Below, one piece after another: positions 34,601 through 45,639 of a stretch of 64,000 nt of DNA. Source of the DNA: Ampelocalamus luodianensis (taxonomy: Eukaryota; Streptophyta; Magnoliopsida; Poales; Poaceae). The stretch lies in the NCBI GenBank assembly GCA_036346255.1, contig CM070622.1, forward strand, positions 32,700,751 through 32,764,750, given 5' to 3'. A program made the translations under genes and the position numbers. Below the pieces are notes generated by a model. It did not search any database and was not told where the DNA came from. It saw only the letters and a list, made by a program, of their open reading frames with translations. The stretch's first letter is position 1. Every line of letters begins with the position of its first letter.

Positions 34601-34681
34601 TCCCTGTGTGAGCTAGCTACTGATCTGGGACTAGTTCAGAATACACAGAGGGTTCCTGAGATGTATTTTCGGGTCCCGACA
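31616..34681 (+). repeat. 5' LTR of the gag-only element (3,066 bp)
   Basis: It runs TGTAACATCCC to GGGTCCCGACA. It contains CTCTGCAGAG (33884-33893), CTATTCGAATAG (33901-33912) and the GAGTAC/GTACTC hairpin (34287-34305). GC-rich sequence occupies about 31950-32750. Confidence 0.9.
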
Positions 34682-34685
34682 GAGG

Positions 34686-34698
34686 TGGTATCAGAGCC
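34686..34698 (+). promoter_or_regulatory. Primer binding site, initiator tRNA-Met type
   Basis: TGGTATCAGAGCC lies four bases after the 5' LTR and complements the initiator tRNA-Met 3' end. Confidence 0.9.
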
Positions 34699-35367
34699 AT
34701 ATCGACTGTAGAACGCAACCTTAGTTAGCATGGTCGTTTTAGCTAAAAGCTTCAAAACTTATTTTCTAAATCAAATCAACTTAACATGACTTGAGTAGTT
34801 GTTCTCTTCTCATCTCTTCTGGTTCTATTCTCATCTCAGTCTATTCTATTCTTATCCTATTCTATTCTACTCATCTTGTGCCGAAGATCTTGTCTCTTGC
34901 CTTTGCTGAACTTTGTTTTATAATCTTAAATTTACTCTCTCACCTCATAAATTTCTCTCGTCCAGAAGAAAAGCAATTGTCAGGAGGATCTTCGTTGCTT
35001 CGTTCAAGGTGTTTTTGAAGAACCTTCGTTCTCTAGTTTAGATTTAGGAGCCGTCCTATTAGAGTTTAGTGACGTTTTAGATCGTTGGGGCGATAGGTCT
35101 TTATTTGGGTTGTGTGCAAGTGGGAGCTGCAGTTTTGCTGTCAAGCATTATGTTGCAGTCACACTAAGGCTTTAATTTGAAAAGTTTTATCGTGCTTTCA
35201 TAGCGTTTCAGCTATGTCTTCTTGTCTTTGCCTTTGGGTATAATCTGTTTCCCCTAATTAGGTTGTTTCCATCTACCCTATCTTGTCTATCTCATCTATT
35301 GTACTATTCCCCCTCATCTACATTGCTTTTCTATCTTATCTACTAAACCTGTGGAGGATTATCGCAG

Positions 35368-36633
35368 ATGGTTGATACTCGCAATACTTCGATCCGTACT
35401 CAGTCAGAGGATGCCAATGCCAATGCCAATGTCAATGCAAGTGACCGATCCACCACCACGAGGCCAAATACCAAACATGGCACAACTTCTAGCAGCCCAG
35501 ACACAATTCATGAGTGCAATGATGCAGAACATGAACGCCATGATGATGCAGCAAAGTCAGACCGCCGCTGCAATAATCAACTTGTTAAACCAAAACAATG
35601 AGTGGTCGTAATAATCAGCGGCAAGACTGTTCCGCCACCGATTCATCATCATTCCAAGCTTTGAGTTTATGAGGACTCGCCCACCTACGTTTTCTCATTC
35701 GTCGAACCTTTGGATGCGAAGATTGGCTTCGGTGGAGAAAAAGCTCGCCATTGCTCAATGCAATGATCGTGAGAAAGTTCTTTATGCTTCACATCGGTTG
35801 GAAGGTGCAATGCAGAATGGTGGGAGAACCACACCGCACTCATGGGAATTCTCACGCTATCACTTGGGAGGAATTTTCGACGACTTTTCGTCAAGCTCAT
35901 GTCACGATGGTATAGTGGAAATGAAGAAGAATGAATTTCGTGAACTCGTAAAGGAAACATGTCTTTGGGTGAATATCTCAACAAGTTCACTCAACTTTCG
36001 CTATGCTCCGTAAGATGTTGCTACAGATAATGCACGTCGAAGCGATTCAAGCGTGGACTCAACCCGGTTTGAAAGTGCAAGTGGTTGGAAATGATTATGT
36101 GGATTTTCAAAGATATGGTTGATAAAGCCGTACTCATAGAAGATTCTCGTCGTGAGTTGGACGAATCTCGTAAAACGAAGATGATACAACATGGAGCTCA
36201 TCAGAATCAACTCTAGAGAGCCAGATCCAATGCTCAGCGGCCTTTTCGTTCCAATAATTCATCTGTTGGATTCAGAACCCCAGCACCAGTGTCTCATGCA
36301 GGAAACATAGGGATTCCCAATGCTAACAACAGCAACAATAGTCAACCTCAAGGGAACCCCAACCATGGCACAGGAGTTACTTGTTTCAATTACCACCAGA
36401 CAGGTCATTATGCAAACAAGTGTCCCCAGAAGCGAGGTCTGACACCAGTTCCTTTCAATTTGGGACCAACACCAGCCAGGACTTCTTTGCTAGGAGCAGG
36501 AAGAGGAACGCCTCAAACTCCGAATCAAGCTACCAGGACTCCATCAACTGCCTCAAGAGGAAGACTGAACCATGTCACTGCCGAGGAAGCACAAGTAGTT
36601 CAGAACGTCGCCTCTGGTAAGTCTTCAGGTTAG
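35368..36633 (+). pseudogene. Gypsy gag with retrotransposon gag domain and zinc knuckle, frameshifted
   Basis: The start MVDTRNTSIRTQ at 35368 is typical of plant gypsy gag. The frame then shifts to give PPPRGQIPNMAQLLAAQ and a Met/Gln-rich run. The gag core is recognisable at 35690-36210 (KKLAIAQCNDREKVLYASHR, then GIVEMKKNEFREL, VVGNDYVDFQ, MVDKAVLIEDSRRELDESRK, partly in other frames). A zinc knuckle CFNYHQTGHYANKC sits at 36376-36423 with the second Cys as Tyr, and the frame ends at 36633. The breaks are single-base or 2-3 base losses at short runs. No pol reading follows. Confidence 0.82.
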
Positions 36634-36705
36634 ACCTACGTCAGAACCTATTCTTTAGTCAGCCCGAATCTCGGGGACGAGATTCCCTTTTAAGGGTGGT
36701 AGGTT

Positions 36706-37785
36706 TGTAACATCCCAAAATTTGGTCTGTTTTGAAGTTTTAAAAGAAAAAGAACCGTTTGGATTTTTTTTTGGTAAAGTTAAAAAGCTTAATATGGATT
36801 TTCAGAGTTCAAAAACAATTTAACATGATTAATGTCAACATCAACTATATTAAAAATTATTTTATTTGGGTTCTATGTGCTTGGATATATTTTCTAGATT
36901 TTTCTAGAATTTTTCCAAGTGCACTTGCTATTTTCTAATTGCCATTTGGATTTTCAGCTATTTTCTAAAAAGCAAAAGTTATTAAAATCTCAGATAATAG
37001 CTTTGGGCTCAATCCTTAAAATTTCGGCCCATCTCCTTCTCCTCCGCCCACCCGCTTGGCCTCTTTCTCCGCCGCATGACCACCCGCGCTCCTCCGCATC
37101 CTCTGCCAGTGGGCGCCCGCAAGTCGCCGTCCTCCTCCTCGACTCCTCCTCGCACGCCCGTGTCCGGACGCGCGCGCCGTGCCGCTCGTGAACTTCTTTC
37201 TCCCGTGGTTATTTATGGCCGTGCCCGCGTTAGAATCTCCGCACCGCCCCTCTCCTCCAAAACCCTAGAGCCTCCTTTGGGATCTCGCAGCCATCTCGAC
37301 GAATCAAGCTTTGGAAGCCCTCCGCCGCCGAGACCTTCTTCCCCGTGTTGTGCCTCCGTCGGTGAGCCATCGTCCCCATCGTCGCCATCCTTGAGTTCGC
37401 CGCCGCATGGCCTACGTGATGTTCAACTCTTCGTCCCCGATGGAGCCCCGTGTCGCCTCGCCGCCGTTCAACCGAGCCGTGCCACCGCTTTTCTTGCCTC
37501 CGCCGCCTCTATGGTCGTCGCCGGTGTCTTTTGACTGTGTCACCGAGATCCTCGTAGCCCCCTCTACTCAATTCACCCATCCGCTGCCGCCGGCGAGCTT
37601 TGTAGCGCCGTTGTCGGACGAACCGAAGGCATTGCCGACGTTTAGTCGACGTGGAAGCCACCTCAGCCTGCCAGCTCAGCCACCGCGTCATCTTTTTGCC
37701 CTCGTGTCATCCCCGTGTAGCCCTGTCAGTCGCCACGTCAATGCGTGTGTGGCACATCCAAGTCCCCACCCGAGCCAAACACCAT
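36706..37785 (+). repeat. 3' LTR of the gag-only element, truncated
   Basis: It is preceded by a purine-rich AAGGGTGGTAGG. It matches the 5' LTR up to GAGCCAAACACCAT (32667-32680 in the 5' copy), after which unrelated inverted LTR sequence begins. About 2 kb of this LTR is missing. Confidence 0.88.
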
Positions 37786-40589
37786 TAACCATCCTTAAAA
37801 CATTTGTTAAAACATTTTAAAAACCAAAAACAAAGTCTAACTTAGAGTGGCTTTGCTAGCATGTCCATGACCGCGGACACGGCTATTCGAATAGTTTCTA
37901 CTCTACAGAGTTTATACAGCTTTACCCACACAAGATAACTTTCTATTAATGTCGGCCAATACACGCTTCCAAAGGCATGCAACTAAGCAATTATCACGAG
38001 GCCATTACAATGTTCCACCTTAAAGTATTCATGCCCGCTAAGGTGTCGCTTCCATTGGATTAACCATCCTCCGGGAGCCCCCTCTTGCGCTAGGTGGGAC
38101 TACTGTCTGACTGACACCCACACAACAACATGGCACAAATAACAATAAGGTATTACAAATTATTAAGCCATGTCCTGCCCATACAGGGTATATGGTGGTA
38201 CGGTAAGGCATAGCAAAGGAACGCTCAAAGGCCGGTCCTCAACTGACTTGGGTGTCTCCTAAAACAAACCCTAGGCCTTAATCTTAACTAGATTAAGCCG
38301 TGTATAAACCTGCACCCACCATTCATCCATTTTTATTTTATTTTAAATAAAATTATCTTTATAAACTTTCTATGGTAAAGCAATACCACAGATTCAAATT
38401 TAAACCAAGTTTGAAATGATTTGGCTAAATCCTCCCAAAATCACAATTATGGTCTAAGCATTGGCTAAGCATAAGATTATTTTCAATATTATTTTATCTA
38501 ATTGTGACAAGGAAAATGATATTCAACATTCAAATTGGCCATACAGAAGGAATTGGAATAACTAAGTATTTAAAATAGAGAATTAAAATAATTGAATAAA
38601 AGTATGCATGCAATAATAATTTAATAACTGAATTTAAATAACTTTAAAATATTGGGATCAACATGGTCAATGGTATAACTTGCCTTTGTTGAAGTCTTGG
38701 TACTCTAAATCCTCTGAAGGATCGAACTTTCCGGAGTCGTCGAAGTCTATACGCGAAAATACGATAATTTCAATTGAAATTCAAATAAATTAAAAAATAT
38801 AGATCAAATTAACTCCAAATAGAATAATTTTAGTTTATTTACATAGATAATGATTTTATAAACATTTAGAAATTTGAAATACCCAAATCGGAGTTTGGAT
38901 GCAAAAGATATGGATTTTAGAAGTTTTAACCCTAAATTTGGTTTTAAAAGATTTTCCTAGATTGTTTTTCTAAAGGAAATTCAAGATATTGCGCAAGCTG
39001 ACGTCAGCCCTCAGGAAATTAATTTTTCCAGCTGATTTATTTTCTATTGGAAAAGGAAATGGGCCACTGACATGTGGGCCCCGCAGTCAATGGACTGGGT
39101 CCATGTGCGGTCAACTACCTACGGTGAACCCGGTGCACGAAATAGTACACGAGGGGGTGTGCGCTGGCGCAAGCGATCACGTGGCTTAGCCACGTAGGCA
39201 GCCATTTAGACTTCGGTGTTGAGTTGGTGCTGAGGTGGCGCCTCCGTGGACCTACCACGTCAGCTCGAACCTGGCGGTGCTCCGGCGATGAGCTCGCCGG
39301 CGCTACGCGCCACGGCGAGACGAATGGTGATGCGCAAAATGAAGAGGAGACAACGCTAATCGTGGTGCTCACTGAAGATGCAAAAGGGCACGGCGGAAAG
39401 GTCGTCGGCGTCGAGGTTTAGCGGCGGTGAGATGAGGTCGACGTCGAAGAAGGAGCTACGGTGATCCTCGGGACGAGTGAGTGTGCGCACAAAGATCGCG
39501 GTGACGTCACGAAGCCGAAGATGTGGACTAAGGGGGTGGAGCGGGCTCGACGACGCTGGAATCGGGGAAGAAACGAGCTTCAACGGTCGGCGAAGAACTC
39601 CAAAACTCGGGTGCTACGGAGCGAGAGGGTGGCAAAGAATGGTGGCGTTGGATTGTGTGGAGAAATGCGCACCCATGGCGTCCTTTTGTAGGGGCCGAGG
39701 GGCACCGGGGCGATGTGGATGTCGTGGAGGTCATGGCAGCGGTTGCGGTATCATGGGCGAAACCATCGTGGAGAAAGGGGAAGAAGGTGGGGGATAAGGC
39801 GGAGGTGGATGCAGTCATGCGCACGCACGCGCGAGGAGCGGGGCGGTTAGGATAAGGCCGTTGAGGAGCTTTTGAGCTCACAACAATGGCGGTGATGATG
39901 TCCACGCGGAGATGAAGACGACGATGACGAAGGTAGCAGGCCCACACGGCAGCGAAAGGAAGAAAAAAGGAAAAGAGGGGGCGCTGCGGTGGTCGTTTGA
40001 TTTAGATAGAACGACTCACAATGAATGGGCCGTTCGGACTGTCCGAAAGACACAAAGGATCGTGGTCATCCATTTTAGATCAGACGGCTCATGTGCACGG
40101 GATGTTTGGACCGCCCGAAGGGCACGCGAAATCTGGCCGTTGGATCTTGATCCAACGATTGATGGGCAATGGGGGGTTTTAACGCGCGTGCGTGAGAGGG
40201 TGACAGGTGGGACCGGGGGAGAGAGAGAGAGAGAGTGCGGTGCGGCCCGGCTCGGGCCGTGTGGGAAAAAGGGTTGGGGCCGAAGTTTTGGATTTCGGGC
40301 CAAAACGGGTTGGGATTTTAAATTGATTTATCAATTAAACTAATTTTGTTAATTCTTTTTAGCTTTAGATAATAGCAAATAAATCCCAAAAATTCTAGAA
40401 AAATTCATCGAAATTCCTAGAGTTATTTGGGGCTTAGATAAAATATTTTCAACTATTATTTGGTAATTAATTTTGCAAATAAATTGGTTTTGACCTTAAA
40501 ATAATTACAGAAAGCTTTAAAATTTCAAAAATTCCACAAAAATAATTAAATTTTATTTTCTTCTAAAATTTGAAATTTGGGCTATTACA
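37786..40589 (-). mobile_element. Inverted LTR of a related family (TGTAATAGCCC start), truncated
   Basis: The right end reads GGGCTATTACA, the reversed LTR start. Inside are CTATTCGAATAG (37883-37894), the AACATGGTCAATGGTATAAC block near 38660 and a coding-like GC-rich part at 39100-40300. The left side lacks the expected TGTCGGGACCC end and fuses directly to the broken 3' LTR at 37785. Confidence 0.78.
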
Positions 40590-42880
40590 TTCTGTTGGGC
40601 CCGAGCCCTAGCCTCCACCTAAACCTCGTCGTCGGCCAGCCTAGCCATCCCAGAGCACCTTTGAGCACGCTGGTGAGTACCCGCAGCATGCTCTAACCAT
40701 TGCACACCTTCGCTACCGGCGAGGAGCTGCCGTTCGTCGAATCCCTTGGGTCCCGAGCCTCATCGTCGTTGGTTGACGTGTCACCTGCCAGCTCAACCGC
40801 CACATCATCCTCTTTGCTCGCATGTCGCTTGCGTGTCCTACCAGTCGGAGCCACGTGTGTGTGGTCGTGCCACCTCAACCTCAGTTGATCCCAAAACCTC
40901 GGTGGACTTAGTCCAGGTGCACCCAAACACTTACAAGTGGGACCCACTTGTCAGATCAATTTCTTTTCGGCTGAAAATTCCTTCACTGTTGACGCAATAA
41001 TTATTTTTTCCTTCGAAAAATAATTCCAGTAAATCCATAAATCCTGATTTTCAGTATTTTATGTGATTTCAATCTTCCAAAAGCTATATCTTTTGCATCC
41101 GAGCTCCGATTGAGTCCATTCAAATTTCTAAATTCAAGCTCTATTTATCAGAGATTTTTATTTGATTTTTAGAGTTTGTTTATCTCTGTTTTATATTTAT
41201 TTAGTTTATTTGCTTTATTTGTGAGTAGACGTTGATACTTCGGGGAATTTTAAGCAAGGAGGAGTGCACCAAGATCAAGATCAATCCCAAGATTTATTCT
41301 AGGGCAAGTAATGGTCCTTTGATCATATTGAACCTATGATTTCAAAAGTATATTATTTTGATACAACTGCATACTATCTTTATACAACTTGATTTGGGAT
41401 TAGCTATTACCTATTATCATTATTCCTTCATTGAATGATTGGATGCCATGAATCCTTTGTCACCCTAGCATGGATAATTTTAGTTGGACATAATTGTATC
41501 ATCAACATGGGCATCGTATTGATGCTTAGTTAAGCTTAGTTACGATGGGTTTATTATCACATGTATCATGATGATTAATTTTGACTTAATGAAATATGGA
41601 ATCATGGTTAGCCACTGTTGTTAAAATTTATGTACCATGATAGGGTATGTCATTGGTCTTGGTTAAACAAAATAATTTTCGCTCGAGTGAGCGGTTGTAC
41701 AGTGAGGGCATGGTTTAGTACGTTATAGGTTTGTGGTAGACTCGTCTGAGTAATTTGTCAAGGACTTAATCTTGTACGCCATTGAATTGGGTCTTTTCGT
41801 ACAACCACATACCTGATATGGGACAGACCTAACTTAGTAAGTTATGAAATTTTGGCATTGACTACTCAAGTAATATATGGGTGGAGGTGTGTATCCTTTT
41901 CTAAGGTCACATCTATGGGTGAGGTTATCGTCTCCAGGTCCAACACTGTGCGTCAAACCAACAGTGAGGTTGGGGTGACTGTATGCACAATAGGAGAGTC
42001 AATTGTTGAAATAAAATTACGGAAATGTTTTATTATGATTGGTGATTGCTACACTGGTTATATCTTATGGGTAAAATTTATAACCTCTACAGAGTGTTAA
42101 TTGATCTATTCGAATAGTCGCGTCCTCGGTTATGGATATATCTAGGGATTTCACACGAGAGATAGAGTTTCTTCATAAAATGTGTTAGAGTGTAAATGAG
42201 AAGTTCACTTAATGAATATAATGTTCATTTGGTGAATGGGTAATTCACTTGGTGGATTGTGTCGGTGGGTGAATGGGGAGTTCGCTTATCATTGGTTGGT
42301 TAGGAAGTGAATGAGAAGTTCACTGGTTATTTCATAGAAATTATTTATTTATTTATTCTTCATTTCAATTACGTATTTCAATCTATTTATTTTATTTATT
42401 GTACATGCTGCTTGATGCAAAAGAACCATACAGCTAACCTTTATTCAAGTCCTGCATAAATACTATTTGTATACTATTTCTCCACAACTTGTTGAGTACT
42501 TTATGTGCGCACGGCTTCAATTTCTGCGATTCAGTTGAAGAATATCAAGCTGTTCAAGAGTTCTTCGCCCAAAAGTACCATGAAGGCTTTGCGAATTAAG
42601 ATGCGTTCTCCACTCGATTGCCTGTGGGCATGTTGATTGACCATTTCAAGATTTTCGTTCTACTGGAAGAGTTTATTTGTTTCTTTCGCCCTACGTGGTA
42701 AGTTAAGTAAACGTTGACCATAAGGTCCAGTTATTATTATTATTATTATTTAAGATCTTTTTAGTTAAATCGAATAAATAGATTGTATTTCATCACTATT
42801 TCCTGTGTGAGCTAGCTACTGATCTGAGACTAGTTCAGAATACACAAAGGGTTCCCGAATCGTATTTTTGGGTCCAGACA
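40590..42880 (+). mobile_element. Forward LTR fragment lacking its 5' end
   Basis: From about 40610 it follows the 32200-34681 LTR layout (GTGGGACCCACTTGTCAG at 40938, GACGTTGATACTTCGGG at 41228, CTATTCGAATAG at 42106-42117) and ends GGGTCCAGACA at 42880. Sequence divergence from the gag-only element is high, so it is older. Confidence 0.75.
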
Positions 42881-43267
42881 GTACTAGATGTGCTCGTTCT
42901 TGCTATAATCATCATTCAAAGGAAAGATTCGAAGAGTCAACTTTTGCTCTAGATGAGAAGTTCTTAGTTGATCTTTAGGTCTTGTTTTCAGTCGGTTGCC
43001 TGTGGCAAGTGATGGGTTTTACTGAAGTTTCTTTTCGTTCTGCTGCTGTTATTTCTCTTTATTTGTTAAAGCGCTGCATGACTGAATAAGTGTAAACTCG
43101 ACTATAAGATTATAACCTTTATTTCCTTATCAATTTTAGCTCGTTTATTCCTTTAAATCGTTTGTATGGATTGATGTTAATCGATGTTGCCACTGTGTGC
43201 AATAGCGTGATTCTGAACTAGTGTAGTGTACAAAGAGGGTCTGGATTTGCATATTCGGGTCCCGACA
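42881..43267 (+). mobile_element. 3' tail of another LTR
   Basis: It has the same closing features as the other LTRs (GTCGGTTGCCTGTGG, GTAAACTCGACTATAAG) and the perfect end TTCGGGTCCCGACA at 43254-43267. Confidence 0.7.
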
Positions 43268-43948
43268 AAACTCCAGGTTGATATGCCATTTTTTCCTTGT
43301 AAAATATTCCATCTGCTCTCGCTCTCGCTCGACCGTCCGTGGGTGAAAACTGAAAAGGATGGATCGATTACTCGATCGAGCCATACGTGATGCTGAATGC
43401 TTGCTCTTTTATATAACCAAGAAACTATGCTGGAAACTGGACTAAGCGTGAAACAGCACACACATCATATTATATTATTATTTCTTATCCGATAACTGCC
43501 TCATTTCGCACTTTATTATTGTGTAAATTTCCATTCGTTTCCTGTGATCCGATTGGCCAACGTAACTTGACAACGGCCTCGAATCTCATGCTCCAAGTGT
43601 GTGTGTTTTTTCTGATTTGGGCACTTGTACTTACCCCGTAATCCGGTCCGGGTTGCATGCCTTGGATTGCTAATACGTGGCACGTTAAAATGATGCTGAA
43701 TGTTCCTCGGGGAAAAAATGACGTTGAAAGTAAGATACGTAACATGTATTCTCCTTTCATTTTAGAGGAACTCTTCGGAAACGGATAAAAACATCGTTTT
43801 CGGAAAGTAACGATTACATATATGTAGCTTTGGAACTCCCCACCCCCATTATTCACGGGAAACCTAGTTGATGGCGTACCGTAGCAAGGGACAGACACGG
43901 CAATGGCCACCCACACTCGGAATTGGACGATGAACCGTCACAAACAGT
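43268..43948. other. Unassigned spacer
   Basis: I see no repeat ends or recognised domain. A 143-codon - strand frame (43485-43916) has no familiar motif and I do not call it a gene. It may be low-copy DNA left between insertions. Confidence 0.4.
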
Positions 43949-43973
43949 TACTACTATAAAACAGCAATAATAG

Positions 43974-44450
43974 ACGCTTCATCACAGACGGTTAAAATGA
44001 AACCGTCTGTGTTAGGTCTGTCGAGCCTATCACAGACGGTTTGTATTACAAACCGTCTGTGATACTTAGTATCATAGACAGTTCTATTAAAGAACCGTCT
44101 GTGATAGTATCACAGACGGTTCTATTCAAAAACCGTCTGTGATAATTTCTAGTATCACAGACGATTCTTGAATAGAACGTCTATGATACTATCACAGACG
44201 GTTCTATTAAAAAACCGTCTGTGATACTAGAGATTATCACAAACGGTTCTTAAATAGAACCGTCTATGATAATTCACAGACGATTCTATTAAAAAACCGT
44301 TTGTGATACTAGAGATTATCACATACGGTTTTTGAATAGAACCGTATATGATAGTATCACAGACGGTTTGTATCACGAACCGTCTGTGATAAATACCTCA
44401 TCACAGACGGTTGGTGATACGAGCCGTCTGTGATATGTGATTCACAACGC
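43974..44450. repeat. Left subterminal inverted-repeat array of the outer CACTA
   Basis: About a dozen alternations of ATCACAGACGGTT and AACCGTCTGTGAT make a series of near-perfect hairpins with short loops (for example 44106-44143). Such subterminal arrays are the usual binding sites of the CACTA accessory protein. Confidence 0.88.
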
Positions 44451-44902
44451 TGGAGTTTAAAATTTTTGAATACGTGCGCGGGAGTAGTAGGAGTCCTTAT
44501 ATATTAATAAGGACTCCCCAAATCCAGTGTGACCTTTGGGCTCCATTCTCCCGCCGCCGGCCCTCGTCCCTCCTGTTCGTCCCGCCGCCACCCAGTGCTC
44601 CCTCCGCTGGGCCTCCTCCTCCCGCCGCTCGTCCTTCCCCCGACGGCCGGCGGCGTCTCCTTCACCGGCTCTCCTCCCCGCGCCGCTCCATCCCGACGCC
44701 GACCCTCCTCCCTCCGACGCCGCCTGTCCTTCCCCCCGTCGGCTTCTTCTAGATCGAGGTATACATGTGTGCTTGAATATAGTTTTGTGATTGAATGTGT
44801 GCTTGAATATAGTTTCGTGATTGAATGTATGGGGAACAATGTGGCTTAATGATCTAACAAATGCTTCAGTTTGTAGCCCTTGTAGTGACTAATCTAATCA
44901 AC

Positions 44903-45079
44903 GCCGGGGATATCGGGGTGGGACAGACCAACGACTTCCTCCGCGACATCTAGGAGCTGCAGGCCAAGGCGGCGGAGGCAGCGAAGCCCAAGCCGGCGAC
45001 ACGGCCGGGAGGAAGGAGGGCGGGGATGAAGATAAGGATATGCCTTTCATGGAGCTCCGCGACGAGGACAAGATCATGG
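44903..45079 (+). pseudogene. Captured Prp18 splicing-factor fragment, upstream half
   Basis: Frame one reads GVGQTNDFLRDI, a TAG stop, then ELQAKAAEAAKPKPAT; after a frameshift DEDKDMPFMELRDEDKIM follows from 45025. The combination QTNDFLRDI, then DKDMPFxELxDEDKI, is the region just before the core Prp18 domain of plant pre-mRNA-splicing factor 18. Upstream GC-rich sequence (44520-44760) may be part of the same capture or a promoter/UTR. Not functional. Confidence 0.75.
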
Positions 45080-45431
45080 CACTACTACAGCAGAGCACTG
45101 TAGGGGCGGCTGGTGAGCCTCTGCAGAGGCGGCTCGGCCACCGCCCCTACCCAACCGTCGCCACAAATCAGAGATTTGTAGAGCGATTCAACCGCCCTAC
45201 AAATCTTATTTGTAGAGGCGGTTGGTGTCTAGAGCCGCCTACAAATCAGATTGTAGAGGCGGTGGATTACAACCGCCTCTACAAATTAGATTTGTAAGGG
45301 CGGCTTAGATGACCAACCGCCTCTGTAATTTTCTCTGTGAGGCGGCTTGCAACCACTGACCGCCCCTACAACTGCTTTTTCCGTAAAAAAATTCAAATTC
45401 TCAAACCACGGTATATATATCAAACCATGCA

Positions 45432-45433
<2 letters not shown>

Positions 45434-45485
<52 letters not shown>
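45434..45485. repeat. (TA)n microsatellite
   Basis: An uninterrupted AT/TA run of about 50 bp lies inside the inner CACTA. Confidence 0.95.
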
Positions 45486-45489
<4 letters not shown>

Positions 45490-45639
45490 AATTGAAGACA
45501 TGATATTAACAAGTTCAACGAGACATTATATTCACATCCACGCAACATCATGTTTATAATTTATCATTACAAACACTTGTAGCATAAAGTGCGATAACAT
45601 TACATACACATTGTTCTCAATGTCCTAAATGCATTCCTT

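Larger units (their letters stand above)
31616..37785 (+). mobile_element. Gag-only, non-autonomous gypsy-type LTR element
   Basis: It consists of the 5' LTR 31616-34681, an internal region of only 2,024 bp (34682-36705), and a 3' LTR 36706-37785 that is broken about one third of the way along. The internal region has a primer site, one gag gene and a purine tract but no protease, RT, RNase H or integrase, so the element must depend on proteins from a relative. The first 336 bp of both LTRs are identical, which suggests a recent insertion. Confidence 0.88.

Noticed and set aside
34686..34698. tRNA-Met-like sequence
   Set aside because: Only the 12-13 base primer complement next to an LTR; no tRNA cloverleaf could be drawn.
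43485..43916. 143-codon - strand ORF
   Set aside because: No recognisable motif, no start context or neighbour to support it; could be chance in low-copy DNA.
43974..44450. CRISPR-like alternation of repeats
   Set aside because: Units are inverted, not direct, spacers are not unique, and the context is a CACTA terminus in a plant genome.
44474..44849. Pro/Ser-rich ORFs of 84-111 codons in the outer CACTA
   Set aside because: GC-rich UTR-like filler, open in three frames, no recognised domain.
45286..45559. ORFs with Tyr-Ile repeats
   Set aside because: Translation of the (TA)n microsatellite.
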